A stretch of DNA of 64,000 bases from Chaetoderma sp. LZ-2023a (Eukaryota > Mollusca > Caudofoveata > Chaetodermatida > Chaetodermatidae): the NCBI GenBank assembly GCA_034401795.1, contig CM067369.1, positions 189,988,630-190,052,629 of the forward strand, given 5' to 3'. Both the position numbers and the translations under genes were made by a program. The notes beneath the pieces were generated by a model that saw nothing but the letters and a program-made list of their open reading frames with translations, was not told where the DNA came from and did no database searches. Shown here one piece after another: positions 52,439 through 63,720 of the stretch (the stretch's first letter is position 1; each line of letters begins with the position of its first letter).

Positions 52439-52597
52439 ATACTTACCAGATGTACTATTATGATAATGTCTATTATCTAGTCTAGCTCAAAATAAACAAT
52501 TAAAACTCCGCACTCTCCTGGTCCTGCCCATACTGTGTCCGGGAATTACCATAGCCCCAGGTACTGAGTCAATTCCCAATCACAGTCAGATTCGTCT
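52439..52597. repeat. DIRS-C1 left inverted terminal repeat
   Basis: Pairs with 59003-59163 at nearly every base. No NRF-1-like palindrome, but CTGGTAAGTAT reads outward as in families A and B. Confidence 0.93.
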
Positions 52598-52666
52598 TAT
52601 ATTTGCCTTGACAAACAGCGAAAGCAGCTCAGCCTCACCTCAGCGGGGCGGCTGAGACAGGACCAT

Positions 52667-52764
52667 AGTACATCTGGTAAGTATTAAGAATTCTCGTAGA
52701 AACAAAAGCGGATGCTTTTTTTATTCTACTTCGAATAATACTTACCAGATGTACTATTATGATA
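52667..52764. repeat. DIRS-C1 internal complementary region
   Basis: Holds the complements of both ends joined across GATGCTTTTTTTATTCTAC, which places the crossover in the A/T run. Confidence 0.92.
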
Positions 52765-53381
52765 AACTCCGGATTTCGACAGCCAAGAAATACCGGTGGG
52801 AGGAGGTGAGGCTCGAACCAACACTCATCTATCATCCAACAGCGAAGGTTGTGTAGAGACTAGAACCCTGGCATACGCTTGGGTTCTGCCATCTGACTCA
52901 TAGAGTGCTAAACTTCCATGGTCTAGACCGCGCTCCCCCCACCCCTCTCTTTGTCCGCACAAAATCCAGAGGGCTGTCAATGTGGATGCAACACCCACCA
53001 GACCCGTGTCAGCCCCAAGTCTCAGCTAGGGCAGTCCAGTAGAGTGCAAAGAAGCTACTACAACCTCTAATTTTGAAAAAATATCAGTATATCAATTAAG
53101 TTTTCAAATTGGAATGAGTCTAATGTCTGTTTGAGAGGATAAGTATACTCTTATATCAGACTATTTACTTAAGCAGTCTGATATTTTGACTGTAAGTAAA
53201 TATTAATATTTTCTTAGTCACTTAATTAATGTAAACACTCACCATTTTGAGTGCTTGATCTTTCTTGATCACCCCAGGAGCTCGGCCCAATCCACGGTCG
53301 TTCACTGCTCATGTGCATGGCTCTTGCTCAGTGCAGGAGGAAGTAACATGCGATGATTGTGAAGTGGTGGTCGGATGTGGC

Positions 53382-54420
53382 TTAACTAACGTTCGACAAA
53401 TTGGCGACGGCTACCGGATTAAGTGCGCTGGAGATGTCACGAAGGTAGAAATCAGTAAATGACGACTCGGCATGCCATTGTGCTACAGACATCACCTCCT
53501 CTAATGAGACACCCTTAAAAAGGGCCGATGATGCTGCTAACGCTCGGACCTGATGGGCGTTCGCACGATCAATCTGCTTTCCTGTAGCAATTTTGTGAGA
53601 CATCTGAATAGCGTCAACCATCCAACGAGAAATAGTATCCTTCAAGGTGCGCAAATGAGGAGCTTTGAGACATAACCACAGAGATTCCGGGTCATCTCTC
53701 CACTCCTCAGTATGTTTCTTATACATTTTCAGACATCTGACAGGACACCAAGCATAAGAGTTTGGGTCATGTCTGACAAAACTTGGCTAATTGATCGGTT
53801 GACCTGGATATTTAAGTGACTGATTCTTTGCCCGGAAACAAAGACGTGGAAGTAGTCTTAAACCTTCACCTGTGACGACAAAACGGTCTTGTTCGGCAGA
53901 TAGCGCATGAATTTCGCTTCTCCTTCTCGCCGATGCTGCTGCAACCAAGAAAACTGATTTAATAGTTAACAGTTTAATATCTATAGATCTAATTGGTTCA
54001 AAGGGAGCATGCCCTAAAACCTGTAGAACAAGAGATAAATTCCATGCTGGGATAGGAATTGGCTGTCTAGGTCGCAGATTGCTCATTCCTTTAATAACTT
54101 CATTCAAAGTGTCATTCTCTACTCCTTCAATGGCCAGACTGGGAACGACTGAAGATAATGCAGACTTATATGCTGCTATGGTTGAAGGTACAAGTTTGTC
54201 AACTTCGTATAAATGGCAGATAAAATCTGCTACGTGTTGAACAGATGCAGACAAGGGATTAATATCTCTTCCCTAGCACCATTCTGCAAATTTGTTGATT
54301 CTATAATTATGTTTTGGTGGTTGACCCTCTTCTGGCTGAAGCGACAAACTTCGCTGCTTGCTCAGAAAAGCCACCCTCAATTGCACACTGCTTGAGAACA
54401 TCCATGCAGTCAATTTGAAC
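53382..54420 (-). pseudogene. DIRS-C1 tyrosine recombinase, broken
   Basis: Reads GFSEQAAKFVASARRGST, then a 2-base deletion near 54305 shifts the frame. Further on NYRINKFAEWC is followed by TAG (54273), and the domain resumes (ARRRSEIHAL, RLLPRLCF) to a second TAG (53787). The end carries the His-x2-Arg (HQVRA), WH and the Tyr of DFYLRD, so the catalytic residues themselves remain. Confidence 0.85.
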
Positions 54421-56606
54421 ATTTCCGGTCTGTCGTGAAGACACAGACCCTTGTTCTGAGTGATTAGATCCCTTCGTTCTGGAAGAGGAATTGGATTGCA
54501 GACCAGAAGGTCCAGCAGATCCGTAAACCAAGCTCGGCCTTGCCAATGAGGGGCGATCAGTAGTACTTGGCATACCCCTTCTCTTATCATTGCCAGAACT
54601 TTTGGGATGAGAATCGTTGGAGGATACGCATACGCGTACATTCCTTTCCAACTCATCGCCAGTGCGTCTACTGCCAAGGCTAGCGGGTCCGGGATCGGAG
54701 ACACGTATGTGGCCATCTTTGTATTCTGTTTCATCGCAAATAGATCCACATTTGGTTTGCCCCAATGTTTGAATAGAATCTCCGCTACCGATTGGTTGAG
54801 CTGCCATTCCGTCGGACGACAAACCATCCTTCGACTGAGTGCATCTGCTAAGATGTTCAATCTTCCTGGAATGTGTGCTGCCCGAAGAATAATATTCCTC
54901 TCTTGGCACCACAGCAGAAGGTTCCAAATCATCATGCACAACCCTGGTGACCTCGTTCCGCCTTGGCGGTTCAAATAGGACACCACTGTTGAGTTGTCTG
55001 TCCTTATTAGGACAATCTTGTCTTGAATTAAATTCTCGAACTTTCGAAGCGCTAATACCACCGCTATTGTTCGAGAACATTGATAGGTTTCTGCGCATTG
55101 GTCCGATCCCATTCCCCGGACACTGATCGATTGTCCAATAACGCTCCCCAACCCATCGTCGAAGATGGACATCTGTGGTTGAGGAGGTTGTAGAGGAACA
55201 CCTCGCAGGAGATTTGGTTCTGAGAACCACAACTGAAGATGGAATATCAATGGTTCTTTTACTGGAATTCTCAGAGACTACGGATCCGTTTTCTGAGACC
55301 AGAATGACATTAAATACATCTGAATCGGCCTGCGCTTGAGTGTCGCATAAGGCACCACTTTCTCCAGAGACACTAGTAAACCCAGTATCCTGAGAAATTG
55401 GCGCACCTTCAGATAGGCTCCTAGAGAAATTGACACCAAAACTTCAATCAGGCTCCTGACCCTGCTCTCCGCCGGAAAAGCTACGCCGTCCCTGAGATTG
55501 AAAAATATTCCCAGATAAACAAACTCCTGGGATGGAGTCAATTCTGATTTCTCTAGATTCACAATCCATCCTAGATCCTTTAGTAAGGCTAGGACTACCT
55601 GAAGATTGTTGCGCAGAGTGACTGGATTCCCCGCCTTCAGCAGCCAGTCGTCTATGGCTATGTTTCTCCTGCGAAGATAAGAAGTCATGGCGAGAACCAC
55701 TTTTGTGAAGACCCTCGGCGCTGTGGTCAGGCCGAATGGAAGCGCATTGAATTCCCAAACATTGTCTTGGAACGCAAAGCGAAGGTATTTCTGAAAAGGA
55801 ATTGACATTGGAATATGAAAATAAGCATCCTTCAGGTCTATCGACACTGCCCACATGCCTTTCCTCAATCCCAACATCACTGCTGCTACAGTCTTCATCT
55901 GAAACTTTGGTGACAGAATAAACTTGTTTAACGGTTTGAGATTGAGAACCGGTCTCCACCCTCCGGTGCGTTTCAGAACGGGGAACATCATTGAATAGAA
56001 GCCTGGGGATGACTGATTGCGGACTAAATGAATCGCATTCTTCTGCTGAAGACTTTCGATTTCCGAGCAAAAGGCCTCTAGACGATCGGATTCCCTTGGA
56101 ACGGGAGTCCATACTGGAGTCGAAGTTAATGGAACTAACGATTGACGGATGAGCCAGTCCGGAGCGTAGCCATTTCTCATCCATTGACAGACCAAACAAT
56201 CTTGCACGACCTGTTCCCATTTGTCTGAGAACAGTTGCAGTCTGGCTCCGACGGAAGGAATCTGCACACAACTCGCGATCGATGTTGTACGAGACGACGC
56301 TAATTCGCCTAGGTGAAGATCTTTGACTCCCCTCGTTCCTGTTGTTACCGGAGCGGATCCCACCGGAAACCCGTCAGGACCGTCCCCCACGGCCACCCCG
56401 TGGTTTCTTGGCAAATGATGGTCCGGAACCGCCGCCATGGCTATCCTTACAGTAGCCGCCGCGGCCCGAACCGCCACTCTTCCTGTCCTCCCCATACGAC
56501 CTCTTACTAGAGGACTTGTATGAAGAGGAATGACCAGGACCTTGACAGCCGGATGGCCGATGGGCATCACGCCAGAAGGACGGAAGGGCGATCTTTGGCG
56601 CTGCAT
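54273..56606 (-). pseudogene. DIRS-C1 reverse transcriptase / RNase H, broken
   Basis: RT part 55278-56606 with SIDLKDAYFHIP. The active-site box has lost four residues and the Tyr (NIAIDDWLL instead of VHTYIDDW). A TAG at 55275 splits it from the RNase H/MT part. In RNase H the TDAS and ELRA motifs are gone through small indels, while RTDNS and ILADALS remain. The MT-like domain (NVDLFAMKQ, YAYPP, LLIAPHW) is readable. Confidence 0.88.
56373..56379 (-). other. C1 gag-frame stop TCC-TGA-C
   Basis: The RG-rich gag tail (GGRGGRS) ends CGG TCC TGA C. The +1 frame (GAC GGG TTT) leads into the RT ORF, and the zero frame stays open for over 300 codons. The layout matches families A and B although C is far diverged. 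Confidence 0.55.
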
Positions 56607-58346
56607 CTACTGCTCCTGGCAGTGCTGTCTGTAGGACTGTTGCGGCTGAGTCATTTTCGTCGACTTCAACGACTTGCCAACTACTTCCTGCTCGGCGACC
56701 ATTGAAGCGACCTTGGATAAGGCTTGCCATGCCAAGCCGCTGAACAAGCCTGGACCAATGAATGGTGCGGAAGATAACGCAGCCCTCATCTCAGGTCGTG
56801 GTTCTACAAAATCGAGAACCATTCTCCGTCGCTCAGCCAATGATCTCGTGATCACCCTGGCCAGGCAATCTTGAGATAGGCGCATGGTGTCCCGGATAAT
56901 TCCGGGAGCAGCCTCTGGCACTACCCCACCTTCCGCCGCGCAGGTCAGCATACCCTGCAGGACGGTACAACCGTGCAAGAGAGCCGCCATGGCAGTCCTC
57001 GCCGCATCCTCAATGAGGGTCAGCTCATTGAACGGATCTTTGTTAGTCTGGGAAACTAACGGATGAGAACGTCCCTTAGCCTTGCCAGCCAACGGCCTAT
57101 TCAGCGCCTCCCTCTCCCCGACAGAAAGCCGTGGGACCCGGGCATACTGGTGATAGGCAAGCTCCGGAAAACGGACCCTACTCCTAATCCCTTTCTGGGC
57201 CTTTGGTAATGTAAAGTCCGGCTGGACCATATGGTACGCCGCTACTTCCAACATGTCAGAGGTCAACGTATCCAAAGGCAGAGCAGGCATGGCCGAAGAG
57301 CCACTGGACAGAGCGCTAGCCGCTCGCTCTGACATCCGCTCCATCGCCGGATCGCGCTGAGATCCCTGATCTGATGCCAACCCTAGACGGCCGGATATCC
57401 ATTCAAGGACCTGCACCCATTCAGCCTCGGTGGAAAATGACGACTCATCCAACAAGGGACTGCCGTTTTCATCTTCTTTCTTGCCCTTGGACGAGGCAGA
57501 CACCAACAATCCATGCTGAGGACTGCGAACCTGTTTACTAGAGTAAACCATGCATGCCGACCGTGCAGTTGCGGCTCCAGTATCCAGCGACTCACTGGAT
57601 ACGGACTCACTGAGATCCATTGGCTCCAGCACGGGAGCCGTGATCACAGCCGCATTACCCACGGTGGCCAACAGAAAACCGACAGAGCCCGTAGCCACCG
57701 GCGCCGGGATACCGTCCGAGGCCGTCAAACACGACTCCAACGGCAGCACGGGCTGAACAAAATCCAGATGGAAAATGCCCGACGGAACGTCGACATCACC
57801 ACCCGGCTGGCAAACCTGTACATAACCCGAAGGAGAACCATGGGACGTACTGGCTACATCCATAACGGAAAGATCCGGCATGCCGGAATCCTCCATGAGC
57901 AAACGCTCCTCCTCCTCTGCCGTCGGCTCTTGAGCCAACGCAACAGGAGGTACAGGTGCAACACCCTCCGCAGCACTGACCGGACCACCGAAAAGTAGTC
58001 CTGCACCAGACTGCATAGATGGGATCGTGGATTGCAGGGACTCAAACATGGCTTTAAACTGGGCCACCCAGACACCCAAAGCCGAGTCCATCCTCTCATT
58101 CAGGCGATCCTCCAAACCTCTGTTGGCCGCCTGATCTGCCGTGGCAGCCTTGTCCCTCGCGAGTTGGTCCAGACGCACACGCCGATCACGGTCGAACTCC
58201 GCCACCAACTCCGACGACCACTTCACGCAAACATCGCACAGGCTTCCCACCTTGCACTTCGCGCAAGTTACACAGTGGTGGCCAACAAATCTCTGCTTCA
58301 TGAACCGATTGCACTTGGTACATAAGGTGTCCAGACCCCTAGGCCT
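56374..58346 (-). pseudogene. DIRS-C1 gag, main exon (frame break near end)
   Basis: Starts after TTTTGTGTTCGCAG with RPRGLDTLCTKC; the Cys/His cluster (C-x2-C, HHC-x2-C-x2-C, C-x2-C-x2-W) aligns with family A and B. Core contains PFIGPGLFSGLAWQ. The long frame ends in TAG at 56607, but the expected RG-rich tail lies in another frame (about 56680-56374), so one indel near 56650 is inferred. Confidence 0.78.
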
Positions 58347-58874
58347 CTGCGAACACAAAACAAGAATTAAAATGCTGCACATGACATGAGTGACGAGCAA
58401 ATACGCACAACAACTTGATTGTAATCATAGAATTACTTAAAACATTAACTTTCTCTTAAATTAATGATAATCAAGTTCTAAGGCAGGAAAATTTGAAATT
58501 TTTTAGAGTGAAAATTAATAAACACGGCTTGGAAAATTAACTAACCATTAAAATAACCAAGAAAGATGTACCGATCCCTACAAACACCTTCATCAATGAA
58601 GTGAAGACTAAAGATCGGTACCAACAGAGTGCATAGATACGCCAAGCCGAAGGCAAAACTAATTCATGGGCGCCGCCATCTTGGCTTAGAGCGCATCCAT
58701 CTTGAAAGGAACCGAGTCGCAAGACAAATTACCCGAGTACCCGCATAAGGCTTAAACAGTAAAGGGTACCGGGCCGACTCCAACAATGGCTACAATTTTA
58801 AAACAATGTGCCAATTTAAGGAAAATTCAATCATTCATTATGGCACGAATGTATAAATTCTAGATTGATACAAC

Positions 58875-58907
58875 CTGCCCCCGAGATGATTTTCCTTTGT
58901 CCTCCAT
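58875..58907 (-). CDS. DIRS-C1 gag exon 1 (predicted)
   Basis: 11 codons (MEDKGKSSRGQ) ending CAG before GTTGTA; 528-base intron to 58346, phase 0. Conserved in C2. The donor is non-optimal. Confidence 0.55.
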
Positions 58908-59002
58908 GATGCCAGCAATGGATATCTTGAAAGAACGCTAATTCCGTTTAAATTTGCAAAAATTTAGAGCCTAGAAAACTGCGACTGAATAAGTCAGCAA
59001 AA

Positions 59003-59163
59003 TAGACGAATCTGACTGTGATTGGGAACTGACTCGGTACCTGGGGCTATGGCAATTCCCGGACACAGTATGGGCAGGACCAGGAGAGTGCGGAGTTTTA
59101 ATTGTTTATTTTGAGCTAGACTAGATAATAGACATTATCATAATAGTACATCTGGTAAGTATT
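59003..59163. repeat. DIRS-C1 right inverted terminal repeat
   Basis: Inverted partner of 52439-52597. The element 5' end. Confidence 0.93.
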
Positions 59164-59176
59164 ATTAGAAGTAGAA

Positions 59177-59335
59177 ACACAATTCACACACCGTGTCAGA
59201 CTATTAAAACATAGACGCGCCTAACAGAATCATTTATGACGTATGTAAGAATTATGATGTCATCCTACACGCCACTTACCTGAGTATGACATCATATGAC
59301 GACAAATCATCGATGGATACTCTGGAAAGCTGAAT
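59177..59335. repeat. MITE alpha, right part (split by DIRS-C1)
   Basis: CCGTGTCAGACTATTAA, then ATGATGTCATCC and GTATGACATCATATGACG, the alpha tail. Confidence 0.55.
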
Positions 59336-59519
59336 TCCCTTAATTGCCTTGGGTTTTTTCGAGCCCTGACATACCGTGCCAGATTTAGTGCCAAAATATT
59401 GAATCAATAAATCAAGGCTATTATATCGAGTTATAAAATAAATGAAATATTTTCATGATGGCACGACATTTACATACGTATGATTTTACACCAATACCAG
59501 ATTTAATAGGAATTATACC

Positions 59520-59745
59520 ACAATAACACTCATAGAGGAGTCCACTTCTAGCTATTCATCCATCGCCCATGTCTAGCTAAGCCCCGCCCACTTTGTATGC
59601 ATACTTGAATCAATTTTAACACTTTGAACTCTGACCCTTGCTACTTTTATGACAGATCCATGTTATTTGATTGTGATGCCAGCTACATGTAACAAATCAC
59701 ATATTTTGATCATGATGTCAGATACTCGAGTGACAGATTGGATCC
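59520..59745. repeat. MITE alpha fragment beside a RAD54L exon
   Basis: CATGTCTAGCTAAGCCCCGCCC and GACAGATTGGATCC-type tail; no palindrome left. Ends about 55 bases from the donor of the exon at 59801. Confidence 0.5.
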
Positions 59746-59800
59746 CGCCATTGGATTCCCAACATGTTCAAAATTAAAACGTGGTGTGCGGAAAACATAC

Positions 59801-59939
59801 AGGTCATTCTTTAGTTGTTCATGGGCGGATAACTCTGGCGGTGTATACAAAATTAAAGCTCCATCCTCATATGGATCATGGAGTGGTTGCCGAAGACCAT
59901 TTCTGCGAATTCCAAGAGCACGACCACCAGAAATTGGTC
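59801..59939 (-). CDS. RAD54L: RAD54L exon: segment before the helicase core
   Basis: The exon follows an acceptor ending GATTACAG and ends before GTATGT. It starts with the last two bases of a codon and ends with two bases (CT) of the next. The peptide contains [19 protein letters not shown] and [18 protein letters not shown], the conserved block that precedes the helicase domain in RAD54L. The preceding N-terminal exons were not found between here and the right edge, so they probably lie outside. The next exon is 24.7 kb downstream, beyond three DIRS copies. Confidence 0.92.
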
Positions 59940-61729
59940 CTGTAATCAAATGATAAATCACAAAGGCATATACATGACATACATGTACATGACTTACTCT
60001 ACATGTATATTCATTACTTTGTGTCCCAATGTTTTTTGCTAATAAAATGTAATACATGTACTGCTTGTATATATCTAAGACTAGTATTAACTCTCCACAC
60101 ACATATTGTTAATTTTCAGGAAATTTTGTGATTAACTACAGGCTAGTAAAATAGAATTTCTGTATTTATCGGACAATTAATATGCAATAATAATACTTCA
60201 ACCTGTTATAATATACTGTAACAAAAATGTGGAGTATACCCAAAATGTATTTTTTACATATTTCGTGCACATGTACATGTATGTAGCACAGTTCTACGGC
60301 CTCATTAAACATAAATGTTCTGTAAATTTGACTGCTACTGAGTACTCGAGTAACTGCTAAGCAAAATACAACTCACGAAAGAAGATACAATGTAGTGCTC
60401 AATGTTTACATCAAGATTTTCACCATAATATTACAATAAACAATCATGATAATTAATATATTTTGTGAAAAGGAACAGCTTTACAAAATTTTGTTTTAAA
60501 TTTATAATCCATTAACAAATGACGAAATGTGGCACAATTGTTGACAGGCAGATTGGAAATATGGGACATGATGGGACTCAAGGATTAGCTCTCGATGATC
60601 ATCGCAACCCAACTACATGTATTATTTACATTAAGCTTTTGAACTTCGTGAGCCTGTATTTGACCGTAACCGTTATGATGTCATTTCGGATATGAATACA
60701 TTCATTAATGTCATCGTCATCATTCTAACTTGTTCTAATTTTAAATAGAACTGACCTAATAACAGTGGTATTCCCCAGAGCCAAATATAATGGCCGCTTT
60801 ACACAGGAAATGTTAAATGCCACTGACTGACATAGGCCTGCACGATTTTTCGATTTAATCGGGAAGTTTGATTTATTTTTAAAAATCATGATTTTTACGA
60901 TGTAATTGAGGAAAAATCGGAAAATCTGAAGTGTGTACTTTTCCATCTCATTTAAGCAGTACATGGGTACAATTATAATCAATTCATGCCTGTGTTCATT
61001 GTGTTTATATCCAGCCGTGCCATGCGCATGTCAAATAATTACTAATCACAACACAATGCGCTACGATAAACAAGCTAACAATAGCGAGGTAACACCTTTG
61101 TCATTGAGAAAACGAGCTAGTTACTCCGTCGAATCGCCATATACAATGTAACTTTCCTTCTTTGGCTGCAGACCCCCGAGTCTGTCATGAAATATCAACT
61201 ATATACCTAGTTGCAGTGTTAGGCAATGCAATGTAGTCAGTGAACATAATTCTTTTTAATTCTAGTTAGCAATTTCAATTAGTCATGGAGCTGTTAAGCA
61301 AGTTAGGAATGCTTAAGCATGCATCGAATTCGAGTTTGATGGATTAATTGTTAAGCAGTCGAATATTGTCATTTAATCTTTATAAAACTGAGTTGAACTG
61401 GAAAATATTGCGCAATGAGAAAGTTTCAGAATATGATTTGATTGGTTAATATTTAGGCATAGGCAATCAAATGCAAGGAATAGTTATCACAATAATTAGT
61501 TATCAGCACGTGCATGTGCTTGCTTACATGTAGTTCTATATAAGACACAGTGCTTAGATTATCAATCGACCATCTGATGTTCATAAGATCAGTCCCTATT
61601 ACAATAAGAGCTACATGTATCGTAGTACAAATTTGTTATAACAGGTAGATTATCAGTACTAATTCAGTTAATGACATGTACAGAGGTTAATCTATGAACA
61701 TTTACGGTAATAACTACATGTACGTGGAA
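59940..61729. other. Upstream RAD54L intron without recognised features
   Basis: AT-rich, with many ACATGTACATG runs. No N-terminal RAD54 exon, transposon ORF or RNA gene could be supported on either strand. Confidence 0.5.
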
Positions 61730-63720
61730 TTACCAGATTGCACCTGGGGCATTGAAGGAGAGTTCCCATACCGTTAAGTTGATTCCTATCGGTTCCATAG
61801 TGTGGAGTTGGTGGATCCAATGGCATTCTTTTTGCCGCCTCCAGACCGTTGAGTTTGGATCCATTGGATCTGAAGATAGGACTTGTATGATCATGTATTG
61901 CATGTCATTTTTGTGATGCTTGGGTCTATTGAAACGGCGTGATACGGTTGTGTCGTATCTTTCATGTTTGTAGAGGTTTGTAATGGAGCGAAGGTGCTGT
62001 TGGATCCTGGTCTTGAAAGATCTCAGGGGCTCTCCTACATATTGTTTGCCACAGGTGCTGCAGCTTAGGAGTTGCGAGTTATGCAGTTGCCTATGATTTT
62101 GGCTCTGTAGGAAAGGCCTGTGTGGTTACTGGTGAAAAATCCTGACTTGACCATGTTTTTACAAATGATGCAGTTCTTGGTTTCACATGGGAGAAGGGGT
62201 TGCGGTGGATATCTGTGCTGTTGTGTGATCTGGAGCGTTTAGTTTCGCCATGACTATGGTGTCTTTTATTGTCTTGTTCTTTCGAAGCCAAACAGTGGTT
62301 TGTCTTGGAAAGCCAGTCTGCAGCGCTCAGTGCCCAATAGAATTGGCCAAATGTCTTTTAACATCATTCCTGTGCTGTTGAATTCACAGACCAAAATTTG
62401 TCTCTGGATTTTGTTGGTGATTTGTGGTTTGGGAGTGGGGTTGATCAGGGAATGTCGCTCCTTCGAACGAGCTGTTTGACAAGCTTTTTGCAGGATTTTT
62501 AGAGGGTAGCCTCTGGCGGTGTAGTGGTCCTGCATTGCGAGGCTGTTTTTCTCAAAATCCTCATTAGATGAGCACATTCGCCTTAGGGCTGGCATCTTTG
62601 CATGAGGTTGGGTGTGCAGAATCATAATGGAGGTATCCATGCATGTCTGGGTTTGGTGTATAGGTCGAATGTGATGTTTTACTTGGTGAGGTCTGGACTG
62701 TGGTGTCCAGGAAGGAAACGTGACGGTTTGACGATTCCATTGCGAAATTTGATACTGTTCATATAGGAGAATTCTAGGAGGGCAGCATGTCCATGTTCCC
62801 ATATCATAAAGATGTCATCTACATGTATGTATTTGACGTAGAGTGTTGGTGATGATGGTGCGTCTTGTAGCAAACGTTCTTCTAGGACACTCACAAAGAT
62901 GCACGTGTAGGTGCATGCCTCTTTGCCCATTGCTGCTCCTCCTATTTGGAGGTAGTTTTCTCCATTGAACTCGAAGCCATTGCATTCGAACACCAGTTTG
63001 AGAAGGTCTGATAAATAGAGTACCTGGAAGGTGGGTTTTTTAATACTGCTACTGCGCGGACACCCTCTCTGTTTGGTATGTTGGTGTAAAGAGAGGTGAC
63101 ATATATGGTGACTAGGAGGGGGTTTGGTTTGAGAACACCGTGTGATTCCAATTTTTTTATGAAATCGGTCATGTCTTTGACGCATGAACAGATTTTTGTT
63201 ATGTTGACTTTGATATGTTCATCAACAAAACTACTGATTAGTTTAGTAGGGCAAACTGCTGATGATGGGTCTACCTTGTGTGAGACTGTCCTTCTTACTC
63301 TTGTGTATTTTGGAATGGAGGTAGAATCTGGTGGTGATTGGTGGGTTGGGAATCAGTCTATTGGCAGTAGTCTATTTCTTCATCCCTGACCAATTGATCT
63401 AGTCTCCTTTCAGTGTGTTTGGCGGTAGGGTCTGATTCCGGTTTTTGGTAGAACTTAGTGTCCTCTAATTGTCTGTGGGCTTCTGCAATAGTCTTGTCTA
63501 GATAGGATTACTGTAGCCTGCCCTTTATCGGCTCTTTTAACCACTATATCGTGGTTGCTTTTGCAATTGTTTAAAGCATTGACTTCAAGACGGCTTAGGT
63601 TTCCCATAGTTACCGTATGGTGGATATGTTTGTTGAAATCATAACGTACCGATTTGATAAAAGATTCTAGAGCGGTATCAAGGGATGGTGGCAGCATGGT
63701 GGTTTTCTTGGGTTTAAACT
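61730..63720 (-). pseudogene. Penelope-like element, decayed RT and GIY-YIG nuclease
   Basis: Pieces of one protein lie in order in several minus-strand frames. N part (63720-63455): KFKPKKTTMLPP, then NNCKSNHDIVVKRADKGQAT, a PLE signature. RT core (63185-62266): LVTIYVTSLYTNIP, NYLQIGGAAMGK and VKYIHVDDIF (the YIDD box reads HVDD). Then an RRMCS / GYPLKILQKAC segment. C part (62079-61730): CSTCGKQYVGE, RIQQH, VSRRFNRPKHH and WIHQL…IGINL, the GIY-YIG-type domain of PLEs. At least four frame changes. It lies upstream of the first RAD54L exon seen. Confidence 0.85.

Larger units (their letters stand above)
52401..59176 (-). mobile_element. DIRS retrotransposon copy C1 (decayed)
   Basis: 6.78 kb; third family, with unrelated terminal repeats but the same internal order. 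The left end is the A run before GCATCCGCTTTTG and the right end GAAGTAGAA. The RT and recombinase frames carry three TAG stops, a 2-base deletion and a damaged RNase H site; gag has a frame break near its end. The 3' part 52765-53381 is untranslated. Not able to move by itself. Confidence 0.92.
8174..59939 (-). other. RAD54L: RAD54L-like gene, internal part (seven exons)
   Basis: Seven short exons on the minus strand join into one continuous frame of about 207 codons that reads as RAD54, the Swi2/Snf2 dsDNA translocase that works with RAD51 in homologous recombination in the nucleus. The order of motifs matches the family: [68 protein letters not shown] and ICDE. All exon borders have AG/GT dinucleotides and compatible phases. 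PSSLVKNWYNE and PVHVVVDP fit RAD54L better than RAD54B. The introns hold all the complete DIRS copies. The 5' exons and everything after ICDE lie outside the window. Call by recalled family motifs, no alignment run. Confidence 0.93.

Noticed and set aside
57513..57998. 161-codon plus-strand ORF over C1 gag
   Set aside because: Shadow of the gag frame. No motif, not kept in the other families.
59801..59939. RAD54B instead of RAD54L
   Set aside because: PVHVVVDP, LRPHQRE and PSSLVKNWYNE match my memory of RAD54L. RAD54B differs at these places.
61054..61090. Plus-strand ATG exon before GTAACA, as a divergent gene start
   Set aside because: A single short ATG-GT match with no partner exon.
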